Assembly (NCBI RefSeq): GCF_009709555.1
Contig: NZ_WJBG01000120.1
Coordinates: forward strand, 102,523-166,522
Direction: 5' to 3'
Length of the DNA stretch: 64,000 bases
Source of the DNA: Streptomyces blattellae
Lineage (GTDB): Bacteria > Actinomycetota > Actinomycetes > Streptomycetales > Streptomycetaceae
Shown here: positions 35,538 to 45,113 of the stretch, piece after piece
How the letters are laid out: every line of letters begins with the position of its first letter
Numbering within the stretch: the first letter of the stretch is position 1
Program-made: the position numbers and the translations under genes
The notes under the pieces: generated by a model
Told to the model about the DNA's origin: nothing
The model's database searches: none
The model's input: only the letters and a program-made list of their open reading frames with translations

Positions 35538-36610
35538 GCCTTCTCCTCCTGCTCCTTGGGCGGCTCGGGCGGCCGGTCGAACTCGTCGGTCACCATCGGC
35601 TCCGCGTCCCCCGCCCCACCGGTCCAGCGCACCATCAGCTCCCCGAGGGCGGTCTCCTGCTCCATCGCCACGGCCTTCTCCCGGTACAGCTCCAGCAGCG
35701 CCAGGAAGCGGGCTACGACCGTCAGCGTGTCGTCGGTGTCCTCGATCAGCGAGCGGAAGCTGGCCTCGCCGAGCTCCTTCAGGCGCGCGACCACGATCCC
35801 GGCCTGCTCCTGCACGCTGACCAGCGGTGCGTGGATGTGGTCGACGTACACCTGCGGCTTGGGCTTGGGCTGCATCGCCTTCACGGCGAGCTTGGCGAAG
35901 CCTTCCGCCCCGATGCTGATGACGACCTCGGGCAGCAGCTCGGCGTGCTGGGGCTCCAGGCCGACGGTACGGGGATGGCGGCGCGCTTCCTCGTCCAGCC
36001 GACGGCTGAAGATGTCGGCGATCTGTTTGTACGCGCGGTACTGCAGCAGCCGCGCGAAGAGCAGGTCACGCGCTTCGAGAAGCGCCAGGTCGGCCTCGTC
36101 CTCGACCTCCGCGGAGGGCAGCAGACGCGCCGCCTTCAGATCGAGCAGCGTGGCCGCGACGACCAGGAACTCGGTCGTCTGGTCGAGATCCCAGTCCGGG
36201 CCCATCGCCCTGATGTGCGCCATGAACTCGTCGGTGACCTTGGAGAGAGCCACTTCGGTGACGTCGAGCTTGTGCTTCGAGATCAGCTGGAGGAGGAGGT
36301 CGAAGGGGCCTTCGAAGTTGGCCAGCCGGACCTTGAAGACGCCGTCGTCGGCTTCCTGGGCCTCGGAGGGGACCTCGGACGGTTCGTCAGCCTGCGGCCC
36401 GTTCTCCGGTTGGCCACCGTCGTGCCCGCCGGCCGGTGCCGACAACGCGGCCTCGGGCGACGACTCGCTCTCCGCCGCAGGCTGAAGGGCCTCCGCCTCC
36501 GCGGGAGGCGAAAGCGGCGGCTCAACCGGCGGAGCCACAGGCCCACGCCCCAACGCACGCCGACGACCAGCGGAGCCGGACGCGGGGGTGGGAACGTCGT
36601 TCGAGGTCAT
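35534..36610 (-). CDS. scpA: Segregation and condensation protein A (kleisin)
   Basis: 358 residues. A Pro/Glu-rich N-terminal ~90 residues, then the ScpA/kleisin core VRLANFEGPFDLLLQLISKH, LDVTEVALSKVTDEFMAHIR, ATLLDLKAARLLPSAE, and a C-terminal winged helix (LVARFLALLELYREKAVAME). ScpA bridges the Smc heads. It starts ATG 36610. Downstream of parA and the RHH-like gene in the same direction, so all chromosome-segregation genes may be co-transcribed. Confidence 0.93.
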   Translation of the reverse strand: MTSNDVPTPASGSAGRRRALGRGPVAPPVEPPLSPPAEAEALQPAAESESSPEAALSAPAGGHDGGQPENGPQADEPSEVPSEAQEADDGVFKVRLANFEGPFDLLLQLISKHKLDVTEVALSKVTDEFMAHIRAMGPDWDLDQTTEFLVVAATLLDLKAARLLPSAEVEDEADLALLEARDLLFARLLQYRAYKQIADIFSRRLDEEARRHPRTVGLEPQHAELLPEVVISIGAEGFAKLAVKAMQPKPKPQVYVDHIHAPLVSVQEQAGIVVARLKELGEASFRSLIEDTDDTLTVVARFLALLELYREKAVAMEQETALGELMVRWTGGAGDAEPMVTDEFDRPPEPPKEQEEKA

Positions 36611-36628
36611 AGCCCCCGCAGGCTACCG

Positions 36629-37201
36629 CTACCGTCCACGGAGCCGGCGTACGAGAATGCTCGCGTCCCCACGCGACTCCAGGTCGGCCAGCACGACGGC
36701 CACCGCCTCGCGCACGATGCGCCCGCGGTCGACCGCCAGGCCGTGCTCACCGCGGAGCACCAGACGCGCGTGCTCCAGGTCCATGAGTTCCTCGGCGGAC
36801 ACGTACACGGTGATCTTCTCGTCGTGCCGCTCCCGGCCGCTGGGCCGGCGCGCGGCGGCCCGTCCCCCGCGCTTGCGGGGCTGAGCGGATGCGGCCGCCG
36901 CAGCACCGCCAGAACCTTCCTGCGCCGCCTGACGCCGCGCGGAGCGCTCCGCGGCGGCGGCCCGGCTTCGGGACTCGCCGGCGTCGGCAGGCTCCGCGTC
37001 GGCCGCGACATGCTCGGCCCCCTCGCCGTCACCGCCCTGCGCGGGCACCGACTGCGGCGCGTCCTCCGCGACAGCGGCGTCGCTCTCCCCCGCCGGAGCC
37101 GGCACCCGGGCCTCGCCGTTGGCCTGGCGCCGGGGAGTGGACGCCTGAAGCGCCATCCCCCCTGTCGTACGGAACAGTTCGTCGGCCCCCGGCAGACTCA
37201 C
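36629..37201 (-). CDS. Probable ribbon-helix-helix-like partner of ParA
   Basis: 190 residues. The N-terminal ~125 are Ala/Glu/Arg-rich and probably disordered. The C-terminal ~65 (KITVYVSAEELMDLEHARLV, VDRGRIVREAVAVVLADLES, SILVRRLRGR) follow a strand-helix-helix pattern with basic residues as in ribbon-helix-helix DNA binders. GTG 37199-37201 overlaps the parA stop codon (GTGA), so the pair is coupled. A centromere- or DNA-binding partner role is inferred from this coupling and the fold guess; no ParB domain is present. Confidence 0.6.
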   Translation of the reverse strand: MSLPGADELFRTTGGMALQASTPRRQANGEARVPAPAGESDAAVAEDAPQSVPAQGGDGEGAEHVAADAEPADAGESRSRAAAAERSARRQAAQEGSGGAAAAASAQPRKRGGRAAARRPSGRERHDEKITVYVSAEELMDLEHARLVLRGEHGLAVDRGRIVREAVAVVLADLESRGDASILVRRLRGR

Positions 37202-38376
37202 TCGGCGTGACACCGGGCGAGCACCTCCCTGGCGAGCTGGCGATAGGCGGCGGCACCGACGGAGTTGGAGGCGTACGTGGTGATCGGCTCACCGGCGACC
37301 GTGGTCTCCGGGAAGCGGACCGTGCGGCCGATGACCGTGTGGTAGACGTGGTCGTCGAACGCCTCGACGACACGCGCGAGCACCTCACGGCTGTGCACGG
37401 TGCGCGAGTCGTACATCGTGGCGAGGATCCCGTCGAGCTCCAGCTCCGGGTTGAGCCGCTCCTGGACCTTCTCGATGGTCTCCGTCAGCAGCGCCACACC
37501 ACGCAGGGCGAAGAACTCGCACTCCAGCGGCACGATCACCTTGTGGGCCGCCGTCAGGGCGTTCACGGTGAGCAGGCCGAGCGAGGGCTGACAGTCGATC
37601 ACGATGTAGTCGTAGTCGGCCATCAGCGGCTTGAGCGCCCGCTGCAGCGTGGACTCGCGCGCGACCTCGGACACCAGCTGTACCTCGGCGGCCGACAGGT
37701 CGATGTTGCTCGGGAGCAGGTCCATGTTGGGGACCGCGGTCTTCAGAAGGACCTCGTCGGCCGCCATGCCCCGCTCCATGAGCAGGTTGTAGACGGTGAG
37801 GTCGAGCTCCATCGGATTGACACCGAGGCCGACCGACAGCGCGCCCTGCGGGTCGAAGTCCACGAGCAGGACTCGGCGTCCGTACTCCGCGAGCGCGGCA
37901 CCCAGGTTGATGGTCGACGTCGTCTTGCCGACGCCGCCCTTCTGGTTGCACATCGCGATGATCTTCGCGGGACCGTGGTCGGTCAGCGGACCCGGGATCG
38001 GGAAGTACGGCAGCGGCCGTCCGGTCGGGCCGATGCGCTCGCGGCGCTGGCGGGCAGCGTCGGGCGCGAGCGTGGCCGCGTACTCGGGGTCGGGCTCGTA
38101 CTCCGCGTCGGGATCGTAGAAGTGCCCGTCGGGCATTTCGTCGTAGTCGGCGAAGTGGTTGTGGGGCGTGCCACTTCCGTCGCCGGCCATGGCGTTCACG
38201 TGATGGCCATCCATGCTCTGGTGTGCTGGCTGAGTCACACCTGACTTCAAGTGACTCTGTTGGGCTGCGAAGGTGCGCACAGCTACGGAGCCGACAGCCT
38301 CGAACCCCGCGGGGCGCTCGGCCCGTGCAGGGATTCCTGGTTGACCACCCCCGGGAGAAAATGTCGACTCATTCAC
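37198..38376 (-). CDS. ParA/Soj-type chromosome-partitioning ATPase (second ParA)
   Basis: 392 residues. An N-terminal extension of ~135 residues rich in Asp/His/Pro is followed by the ParA core: deviant Walker A CNQKGGVGKTTSTINLGAAL, VLLVDFDPQGALSVGLGV, and IVIDCQPSLGLLTVNALTAA, then VIVPLECEFFALRGVALLTE. It lies by scpAB, not by parB/oriC, so it is distinct from the origin ParA. The GTG start at 38374-38376 is preceded by a strong AGGAGG (slightly long spacing). It probably positions the segregation machinery; exact target unknown. Confidence 0.88.
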   Translation of the reverse strand: MNESTFSPGGGQPGIPARAERPAGFEAVGSVAVRTFAAQQSHLKSGVTQPAHQSMDGHHVNAMAGDGSGTPHNHFADYDEMPDGHFYDPDAEYEPDPEYAATLAPDAARQRRERIGPTGRPLPYFPIPGPLTDHGPAKIIAMCNQKGGVGKTTSTINLGAALAEYGRRVLLVDFDPQGALSVGLGVNPMELDLTVYNLLMERGMAADEVLLKTAVPNMDLLPSNIDLSAAEVQLVSEVARESTLQRALKPLMADYDYIVIDCQPSLGLLTVNALTAAHKVIVPLECEFFALRGVALLTETIEKVQERLNPELELDGILATMYDSRTVHSREVLARVVEAFDDHVYHTVIGRTVRFPETTVAGEPITTYASNSVGAAAYRQLAREVLARCHAE

Positions 38377-38749
38377 AAGTCGTCTTACCTCCTTGGTGAC
38401 CAGGGAACTTCTAGACAGGTCAGCGTGGCACCATGCCGACGGTTGGCGACTCTATGGCGTGTCGGGCGTCCGCAGCAACACAATCCGCCGGACCCGGCAG
38501 GATGTGTCGGCAATGAAACATCCCTCTGTCAAGGGCGTACGGCAGTCGCACGGCAGGTTTCACCGGTGTACGAATCGGTTCAAGGGTTACGTTCGAGGCG
38601 AGTTGACCGAGAGCCGCAAAGTGACCATACACACACCCGACCGGACCTTGTCGGACAAGGTCCGGCCTGGTGGGCGAGGTTGACGTGGCGTATTGACGTA
38701 TCGCCTTTACGAAAAGGTGACTTAGCCGTGCGCGCCCGCTCGGCGTGGA
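38377..38749. other. Intergenic region upstream of parA
   Basis: 373 bases between ald stop and parA start, with several AT-rich patches (38480-38640) suited to a promoter. It contains a perfect 25-nt palindrome at 38641-38665 and a small CCTTT/AAAGG hairpin around 38705 just after ald. No small gene is supported. Confidence 0.45.
38641..38665. promoter_or_regulatory. Perfect 25-nt palindrome between ald and parA
   Basis: CCGGACCTTGTC-G-GACAAGGTCCGG is self-complementary with 12-bp arms. It is 85 bases beyond the ald stop and 265 bases before parA. It could be the ald terminator or a protein-binding site in the parA promoter region; it lacks a T-tract. Confidence 0.6.
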
Positions 38750-39874
38750 TCAGCCGAGCAGGGAGTCCAGCTCCACATGCTCCAGCCCGTGCGCACCTGC
38801 GACCTCTCGGTGAACAACCTTGCCGTCATGGGTGTTGAGGCCCTTGGCGAGCGCGGGGTCACGGCGCAGCGCCTCGGCCCAGCCGCGGCCCGCGAGCTCG
38901 ACGATGTACGGCAGCGTCGCGTTGGTGAGCGCGTAGGTAGAGGTGTTGGGCACCGCTCCGGGCATGTTGGCGACGCAGTAGAAGACCGAGTCATGGACGG
39001 GGAAGGTCGGCTCGGCGTGGGTCGTCGGACGTGAGTCCTCGAAGCAGCCGCCCTGGTCGATCGCGATATCGACAAGGACACTTCCCGGCTTCATGCGCGA
39101 GACGAGTTCGTTGGTGACCAGCTTCGGCGCCTTGGCACCGGGGATCAGCACGGCACCGATGACGAGGTCGGCTTCCAGCACGGCCTTCTCCAGCTCGAAG
39201 GCGTTGGACATGATCGCCCGGACCTTGGTGCCGAAGACCTTGTCCGCCTCGCGCAGCTTGTTGATGTCGCGGTCGAGCAACGTGACATGGAAGCCCATAC
39301 CGACGGCGATCTGTGTGGCATTCCAGCCGGAGACACCGCCGCCGATGACGACGGCCTTGGCGGCCTGCGTGCCGGGGACGCCACCGGGCAGGACGCCCCG
39401 ACCGCCGGCCGAGCGCATCAGATGGTAGGCGCCGACCTGCGGGGCGAGCCGGCCCGCGACCTCGGACATGGGGGCGAGCAGCGGCAGGGCCCGGGTGGGC
39501 AGCTCGACGGTCTCGTAGGCGATCGCGGTCGCGCCGGACTCCAGCAGCGCGTGGGTGCACTCCTTGGACGCGGCCAGGTGCAGGTAGGTGAAGAGCGTCT
39601 GGTCCTTGCGGAGGCGGTGGTACTCCTCGGCGATGGGCTCCTTGACCTTCAACAGCAGGTCTGCGGCGGCCCACACCTCGTCGGCGGTGTCCAGGATCTG
39701 GGCACCGGCGGCCACGTACTCGGCGTCCGGGATCGAGGACCCGGCACCGGCATCGCGCTCGACGACGACCTGGTGACCGCCGCGCACCAGCTCATGCACG
39801 CCGGCAGGGGTGATGGCCACCCGGAACTCGTTGTTCTTGACCTCGCGGGGGATGCCGACCTTCACGTCGATCAC
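38750..39874 (-). CDS. ald: Alanine dehydrogenase
   Basis: 374 residues, full length. N-terminal MIDVKVGIPREVKNNEFRVA, substrate Lys/His region LFTYLHLAASKECT, NAD-binding GGGVSGWNATQIAVGMGFHV, and PGAVPNTSTYALTNATLPYI. It interconverts alanine and pyruvate plus ammonia with NAD. The annotated GTG at 39872-39874 gives the conserved N-terminus. It stands alone between parA and a STAND ATPase gene, all on the minus strand. Confidence 0.96.
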   Translation of the reverse strand: MIDVKVGIPREVKNNEFRVAITPAGVHELVRGGHQVVVERDAGAGSSIPDAEYVAAGAQILDTADEVWAAADLLLKVKEPIAEEYHRLRKDQTLFTYLHLAASKECTHALLESGATAIAYETVELPTRALPLLAPMSEVAGRLAPQVGAYHLMRSAGGRGVLPGGVPGTQAAKAVVIGGGVSGWNATQIAVGMGFHVTLLDRDINKLREADKVFGTKVRAIMSNAFELEKAVLEADLVIGAVLIPGAKAPKLVTNELVSRMKPGSVLVDIAIDQGGCFEDSRPTTHAEPTFPVHDSVFYCVANMPGAVPNTSTYALTNATLPYIVELAGRGWAEALRRDPALAKGLNTHDGKVVHREVAGAHGLEHVELDSLLG

Positions 39875-40004
39875 GGTCCTTGGCTCAGAGGGCGCATTAC
39901 AAGACTTACCCGGACGTGCACGGGCACACCAGGAGACACCGCAGGAGAAGGTGCGGCAGAGCCAGTCTAATAAAGGTGTACCCGCTGTCTAGCCTTTCAT
40001 TGCA

Positions 40005-42062
40005 TCAATCTTTGCCAGATGTACTGCGGATTTCGCAGGCGTTAGCGCCTTGTTCCGGCTCTGGATCACTCTCCGGGAGCTCCTCACCCAGCATGCGTTC
40101 GGCCGCCCCGCGATGCAGCCGCGCGGCGGTCGAATCGCCGAGGCGCTCCAGCGTGTCGGCCAGCCTGAGCTGCAGCGCGGCCTGCAGCCGTACGTCCTCC
40201 GCACGTCGCGCCCACTCCACCGCCTCCTGGCAGGTACGCAGCGATTCCTCGGGGCGTCCCGCGTACTCCTGGACTCGCGCCAGCTCGCTCAACGCCCGCG
40301 CCTGGGCGGCCACATCGCCGTTCTTGCGGTACCCGGCGACCGCGGCACGCCAGCAGCGCAGCGCCTCGCCGTAGCGGCCCGCATAGGTGTGGGCCGCGGC
40401 GATACGGCCGTACAGCCGGGCGATGTCCTCGCGCTCGTCGCGCGCCAGCCGCTCGGCGAGCGCCCGGCCGAACCAGTCGGCGGCCCGGTCGTAGTCCCCC
40501 AGCTCCTGGTGCGCGCCGCCTACGGATTCCATCGCGCGCCCGGTGGCGTACGGGTCGTTCGCCTGGCGTCCGGCGTCCAGAGCCGCGCGATAGCGGACCA
40601 GCGCCTCGCCCGTACGGCCGGTCTGCGCGTCCAGATCGCCGAGGTTCAGCAGCGCGGCGGCCTTCTCGCGGGGCAGCTTGCGGCGCTCGGCGACATCGAG
40701 GACCAGGCGGTGGATGTCGTAGAGGTCGGATGCGGCGGCCCGGGTGCCGAAGTGGGCCGCCATCGCCCGCACCAGCTGGGACATCAGGCGCCGGGCCAGG
40801 GTGTCCAGCTCCCCGTCCGCGACCGCGAGCCGCGCCGACGCGAGCAGGGCGGGCCTGCGGACGGTCAGCCAGTCGGCGGCGGCGCGCGGGCTGGAAAAGC
40901 GCAGGGAGCGCGGCATGCCGAGGAGTTTCTCCCGGGCGAGCGGGCTGTCGGTCTCGGTGATCGCCCGGCACGACTGCAGCAGCCGTACGGTCCGCTCCAG
41001 CATGCGGGCGCGCGCGAGCTGGAGTTCGGCGGGGCGGTCGTGGGTCTCGGTCAGCCCCTTGAGCAGGGGGTGCAGACAGCCGGGTACCTGGTAGTGCGGC
41101 AGCGGCGCGGCCAGGTTCCGCAGCAGGCCGAGGGAGACGAAGTCGTCCAGGGCGGTGTGGGCGCTGTCCACCGAGCAGCCGGCGAGCGCGGACGCGGTGT
41201 GCGGGTCGACCAGGCCGGCCGGGGCGAGGGAGAGCAGGCGCAGTATCCGGGCTGCGGTGCTCGGCAGGGACCCGCAGGCGAGCCGGAAGACCCGGCTGAG
41301 CGGCGTGCCCTCGTCACCCTCCGCATGCAGCTGCTTGGCGAAGTCGGCGACGGCCGCCTTCGGGCGGGCGGCGAGCCAGCCGCCGGCCAGCATCAGCGCG
41401 GCGGGCTGGGCCCGGCACTCCTCGACGAGCCCCTCGGCGGCCCTCGGGTCGACGGTGATGCGGACCGAGCCGGTGTGCCGGGACAGCAGCTCGACCGCGG
41501 ACTTGGTGTCGAGGCCGCCCAGGGTGCACGGGCGGACGTCCGCGATCCCGGTCAGCGGGCCGCCGGACACGGCGACGACCAGGCATTCCGCGGTGTCCGG
41601 CAGCAGTGCGTCGACCTGCTCCGCGGTGGCGGCGTCGTCGAGCAGGAGCAGGACACGCCGGTCGGCGAGGGCGGTGCGCAGCACCTCGGTCAGGTCGTCG
41701 TCGCGGGCGCCGGGCGGGGTCGGCAGTTCCAGGGCGGTGAGCAGTTCGCGGGCGGCGTGCTCGACGGGGACGGGACTGCCGTCCGGCTCGCTCAGACGCG
41801 CCCGCAGCACACCGTCCCGGTAGCGGTCCGCCACCTGCCGTACCAGTTCCTCGGCGAGTGCGGTGCGTCCCGATCCTGGCCTGCCCGCGATGAGCAGCAC
41901 GCGCGCGCGTGGGGCCTTGCGGCCGGAGAGGGTGTCCAGTCCGGCGCGCTCGATGTCGGCGCGCAGCTCCTTCAACTCCCGTGTACGGCCCAGGAATCGA
42001 GGATCCGCAGCAGTGTGTGCGGACAGCTGCACTTCACCGGTGTCCACCGCCTGATCCGTCAC
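40005..42062 (-). CDS. STAND-type NTPase with C-terminal TPR region
   Basis: 685 residues. N-terminal ~270 form an NTPase: DPRFLGRTRELKELRADIER, P-loop LLIAGRPGSGRTALAEELVR, Walker B-like RRVLLLLDDAATAEQVD and a winged-helix region (ILRLLSLAPAGLVDPHTA, LDDFVSLGLLRN). Residues ~470-665 are TPR repeats (AALLNLGDLDAQTGRTGEAL; GGAHQELGDYDRAADWFGRA; AAAHTYAGRYGEALRCWRAA). The P-loop has Arg in place of the usual Lys. It resembles the ATPase/TPR part of AfsR regulators but lacks the SARP DNA-binding domain, so it signals by protein contact. GTG 42062 is favoured by GGGAG spacing. Confidence 0.85.
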   Translation of the reverse strand: MTDQAVDTGEVQLSAHTAADPRFLGRTRELKELRADIERAGLDTLSGRKAPRARVLLIAGRPGSGRTALAEELVRQVADRYRDGVLRARLSEPDGSPVPVEHAARELLTALELPTPPGARDDDLTEVLRTALADRRVLLLLDDAATAEQVDALLPDTAECLVVAVSGGPLTGIADVRPCTLGGLDTKSAVELLSRHTGSVRITVDPRAAEGLVEECRAQPAALMLAGGWLAARPKAAVADFAKQLHAEGDEGTPLSRVFRLACGSLPSTAARILRLLSLAPAGLVDPHTASALAGCSVDSAHTALDDFVSLGLLRNLAAPLPHYQVPGCLHPLLKGLTETHDRPAELQLARARMLERTVRLLQSCRAITETDSPLAREKLLGMPRSLRFSSPRAAADWLTVRRPALLASARLAVADGELDTLARRLMSQLVRAMAAHFGTRAAASDLYDIHRLVLDVAERRKLPREKAAALLNLGDLDAQTGRTGEALVRYRAALDAGRQANDPYATGRAMESVGGAHQELGDYDRAADWFGRALAERLARDEREDIARLYGRIAAAHTYAGRYGEALRCWRAAVAGYRKNGDVAAQARALSELARVQEYAGRPEESLRTCQEAVEWARRAEDVRLQAALQLRLADTLERLGDSTAARLHRGAAERMLGEELPESDPEPEQGANACEIRSTSGKD

Positions 42063-42222
42063 GGGCCACACTCCCGTCCCACCACACGTGCAAACCCGCC
42101 GGGACTCCGGTTCGGGCAGCTTCAGAGCCTAGTTCACGCTCTGCAACGTTCCGTGAGGAGCGCGGCGGACACGTCGCCCGATCGGATCAGCCGATGGTCA
42201 CACCGGGGTGGCCTCACCGGGT

Positions 42223-42849
42223 TCAGGCCTCGAAGGGACGCGCCGGCCAGGGCGCGTCCGCGGGACGCAGTGCGTCGAGTCCGTCACCCTGCTGGGCGGC
42301 GACCAGTGAAAGGACACCCACGACCAGGCAGTTGTTGTGCAGCTCGCCCGCGAGCACGCCGCGGACCAGCTCGTCGACGGGCACGCGCGCGTACTCCAGA
42401 TTGATCTCCTCGTCCTCGACCTCGAAGCGCTCACCCTCGGCGTCCGACAGATCCCGGGCCAGGAAGATCCGTACGGCCTCGTCGCAGCCGCCGGGCGTGG
42501 TGTAGACGTCGGTCAGCACCCGCCAGTCCTCGGCCTTGACGTGCGCCTCCTCGTACAGCTCGCGCTGGGCGGCGTGCAGCGGGTTCTCGCCGGGGACGTC
42601 GAGCAGGCCGGCGGGGATCTCCCACAGCTTCTGCCGCACGGGGTGGCGGTACTGCTTGATCAGCAGGACACGGCCTTCGTCGTCGAGGGCGAGGACGCCC
42701 ACGGAGCCGGGGTGGACCTGGTAGTCACGGCGGACGACCGAGCCGTCGGGCATGACCACGTCGTCGGTGCGGACGGAGGTCTTGTTGCCCACGAAGGGGG
42801 TCTCCGTCGCCCGGATCTCCCACTCCTCGGGAGTGTCCTTGATGGTCAT
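42223..42849 (-). CDS. Nudix hydrolase, ADP-ribose pyrophosphatase-like
   Basis: 208 residues with the layout of ADP-ribose pyrophosphatases: VHPGSVGVLALDDEGRVLLI, KQYRHPVRQKLWEIPAGLLD, and Nudix box AQRELYEEAHVKAEDWRVLT, where the usual Gly after EE is His. LARDLSDAEGERFEVEDEEI follows. It hydrolyses ADP-ribose to AMP and ribose-5-phosphate. The ATG at 42847-42849 follows GGAAGG. Downstream of pyrG in the same direction but separated by a strong terminator. Confidence 0.88.
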   Translation of the reverse strand: MTIKDTPEEWEIRATETPFVGNKTSVRTDDVVMPDGSVVRRDYQVHPGSVGVLALDDEGRVLLIKQYRHPVRQKLWEIPAGLLDVPGENPLHAAQRELYEEAHVKAEDWRVLTDVYTTPGGCDEAVRIFLARDLSDAEGERFEVEDEEINLEYARVPVDELVRGVLAGELHNNCLVVGVLSLVAAQQGDGLDALRPADAPWPARPFEA

Positions 42850-42860
42850 GCCATGTCCTT

Positions 42861-42914
42861 CCAGACGTACAAGAAAAACCAGACATACAACAAAAACCAC
42901 GTGCAAGAAAAAAA
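42861..42914. repeat. Three imperfect 18-bp A-rich tandem repeats
   Basis: CCAGACGTACAAGAAAAA, CCAGACATACAACAAAAA and CCACGTGCAAGAAAAAAA occupy 42861-42878, 42879-42896 and 42897-42914. On the minus strand they give three successive T-tracts directly after the pyrG terminator stem. Confidence 0.8.
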
Positions 42915-42946
42915 CCGGGGCGCGACCTTGAAGGTACGCACCCCGG
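42915..42946 (-). terminator. Classical T-tract terminator of pyrG
   Basis: The stem CCGGGGCGCG/CGCACCCCGG, extended by ACCTT/AAGGT, is followed on the minus strand by TTTTTTTCTT and two further T-rich runs. It is the most canonical Rho-independent terminator in the window, unusual for Streptomyces, where T-tracts are rare. Confidence 0.9.
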
Positions 42947-42965
42947 CAACCGTACAACTGGTGTG

Positions 42966-44654
<1,689 letters not shown>

Positions 44655-45113
44655 GGCCAAGAGGGGGCTCCCGTGGTCGCGGTCTGGATTGCGTTCCGGG
44701 GTTTTTCTCCCACCGGTCCACGGGCTACCAGGGTATCAGCGCCCTGGGGCGGCGACTTCCGGCCACGCTCCGCACACGGATGGGCACGGACACGTACTGC
44801 TTACTTCTTTCTCACCCGTTGCTCACCCGTTCGGCGCACCCGCGTTGCCCGGAGCGGCACACAGATCATCTACGTGCGTCGTATCCTGCTCGGACACTCG
44901 CTGCCGAGCCCGGCCGGCAACACGGCACCACCCCAGCCCGTACGCACCGGAACAACAAGAGCTCGTCAGTTCGTTGAGCAACGACTGTCGTTTTGCCTCA
45001 TGGCATGAGCGACTGCTTTGCTTCACCGCTCAACGACGCATCACAACGATCCCTTAACCGCACCAGCGACAGCCCCCTTGTGGGGTGACGTGGCCGTTCG
45101 ACTGGAGTTGCAC
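44655..45113. other. Divergent promoter region of pyrG and the GH15 gene
   Basis: 459 bases. AT-richer islands occur at 44800-44860 and 44945-45050, likely promoters in both directions. A short palindrome CTCATG-G-CATGAG lies at 44997-45009, about 105 bases before the GH15 start. No small gene is supported. Confidence 0.4.

Noticed and set aside
42861..42914. A CRISPR-like array of short repeats
   Set aside because: The units are contiguous 18-bp imperfect repeats without spacers; the same holds for the repeats at 25081-25165 and 21094-21129.
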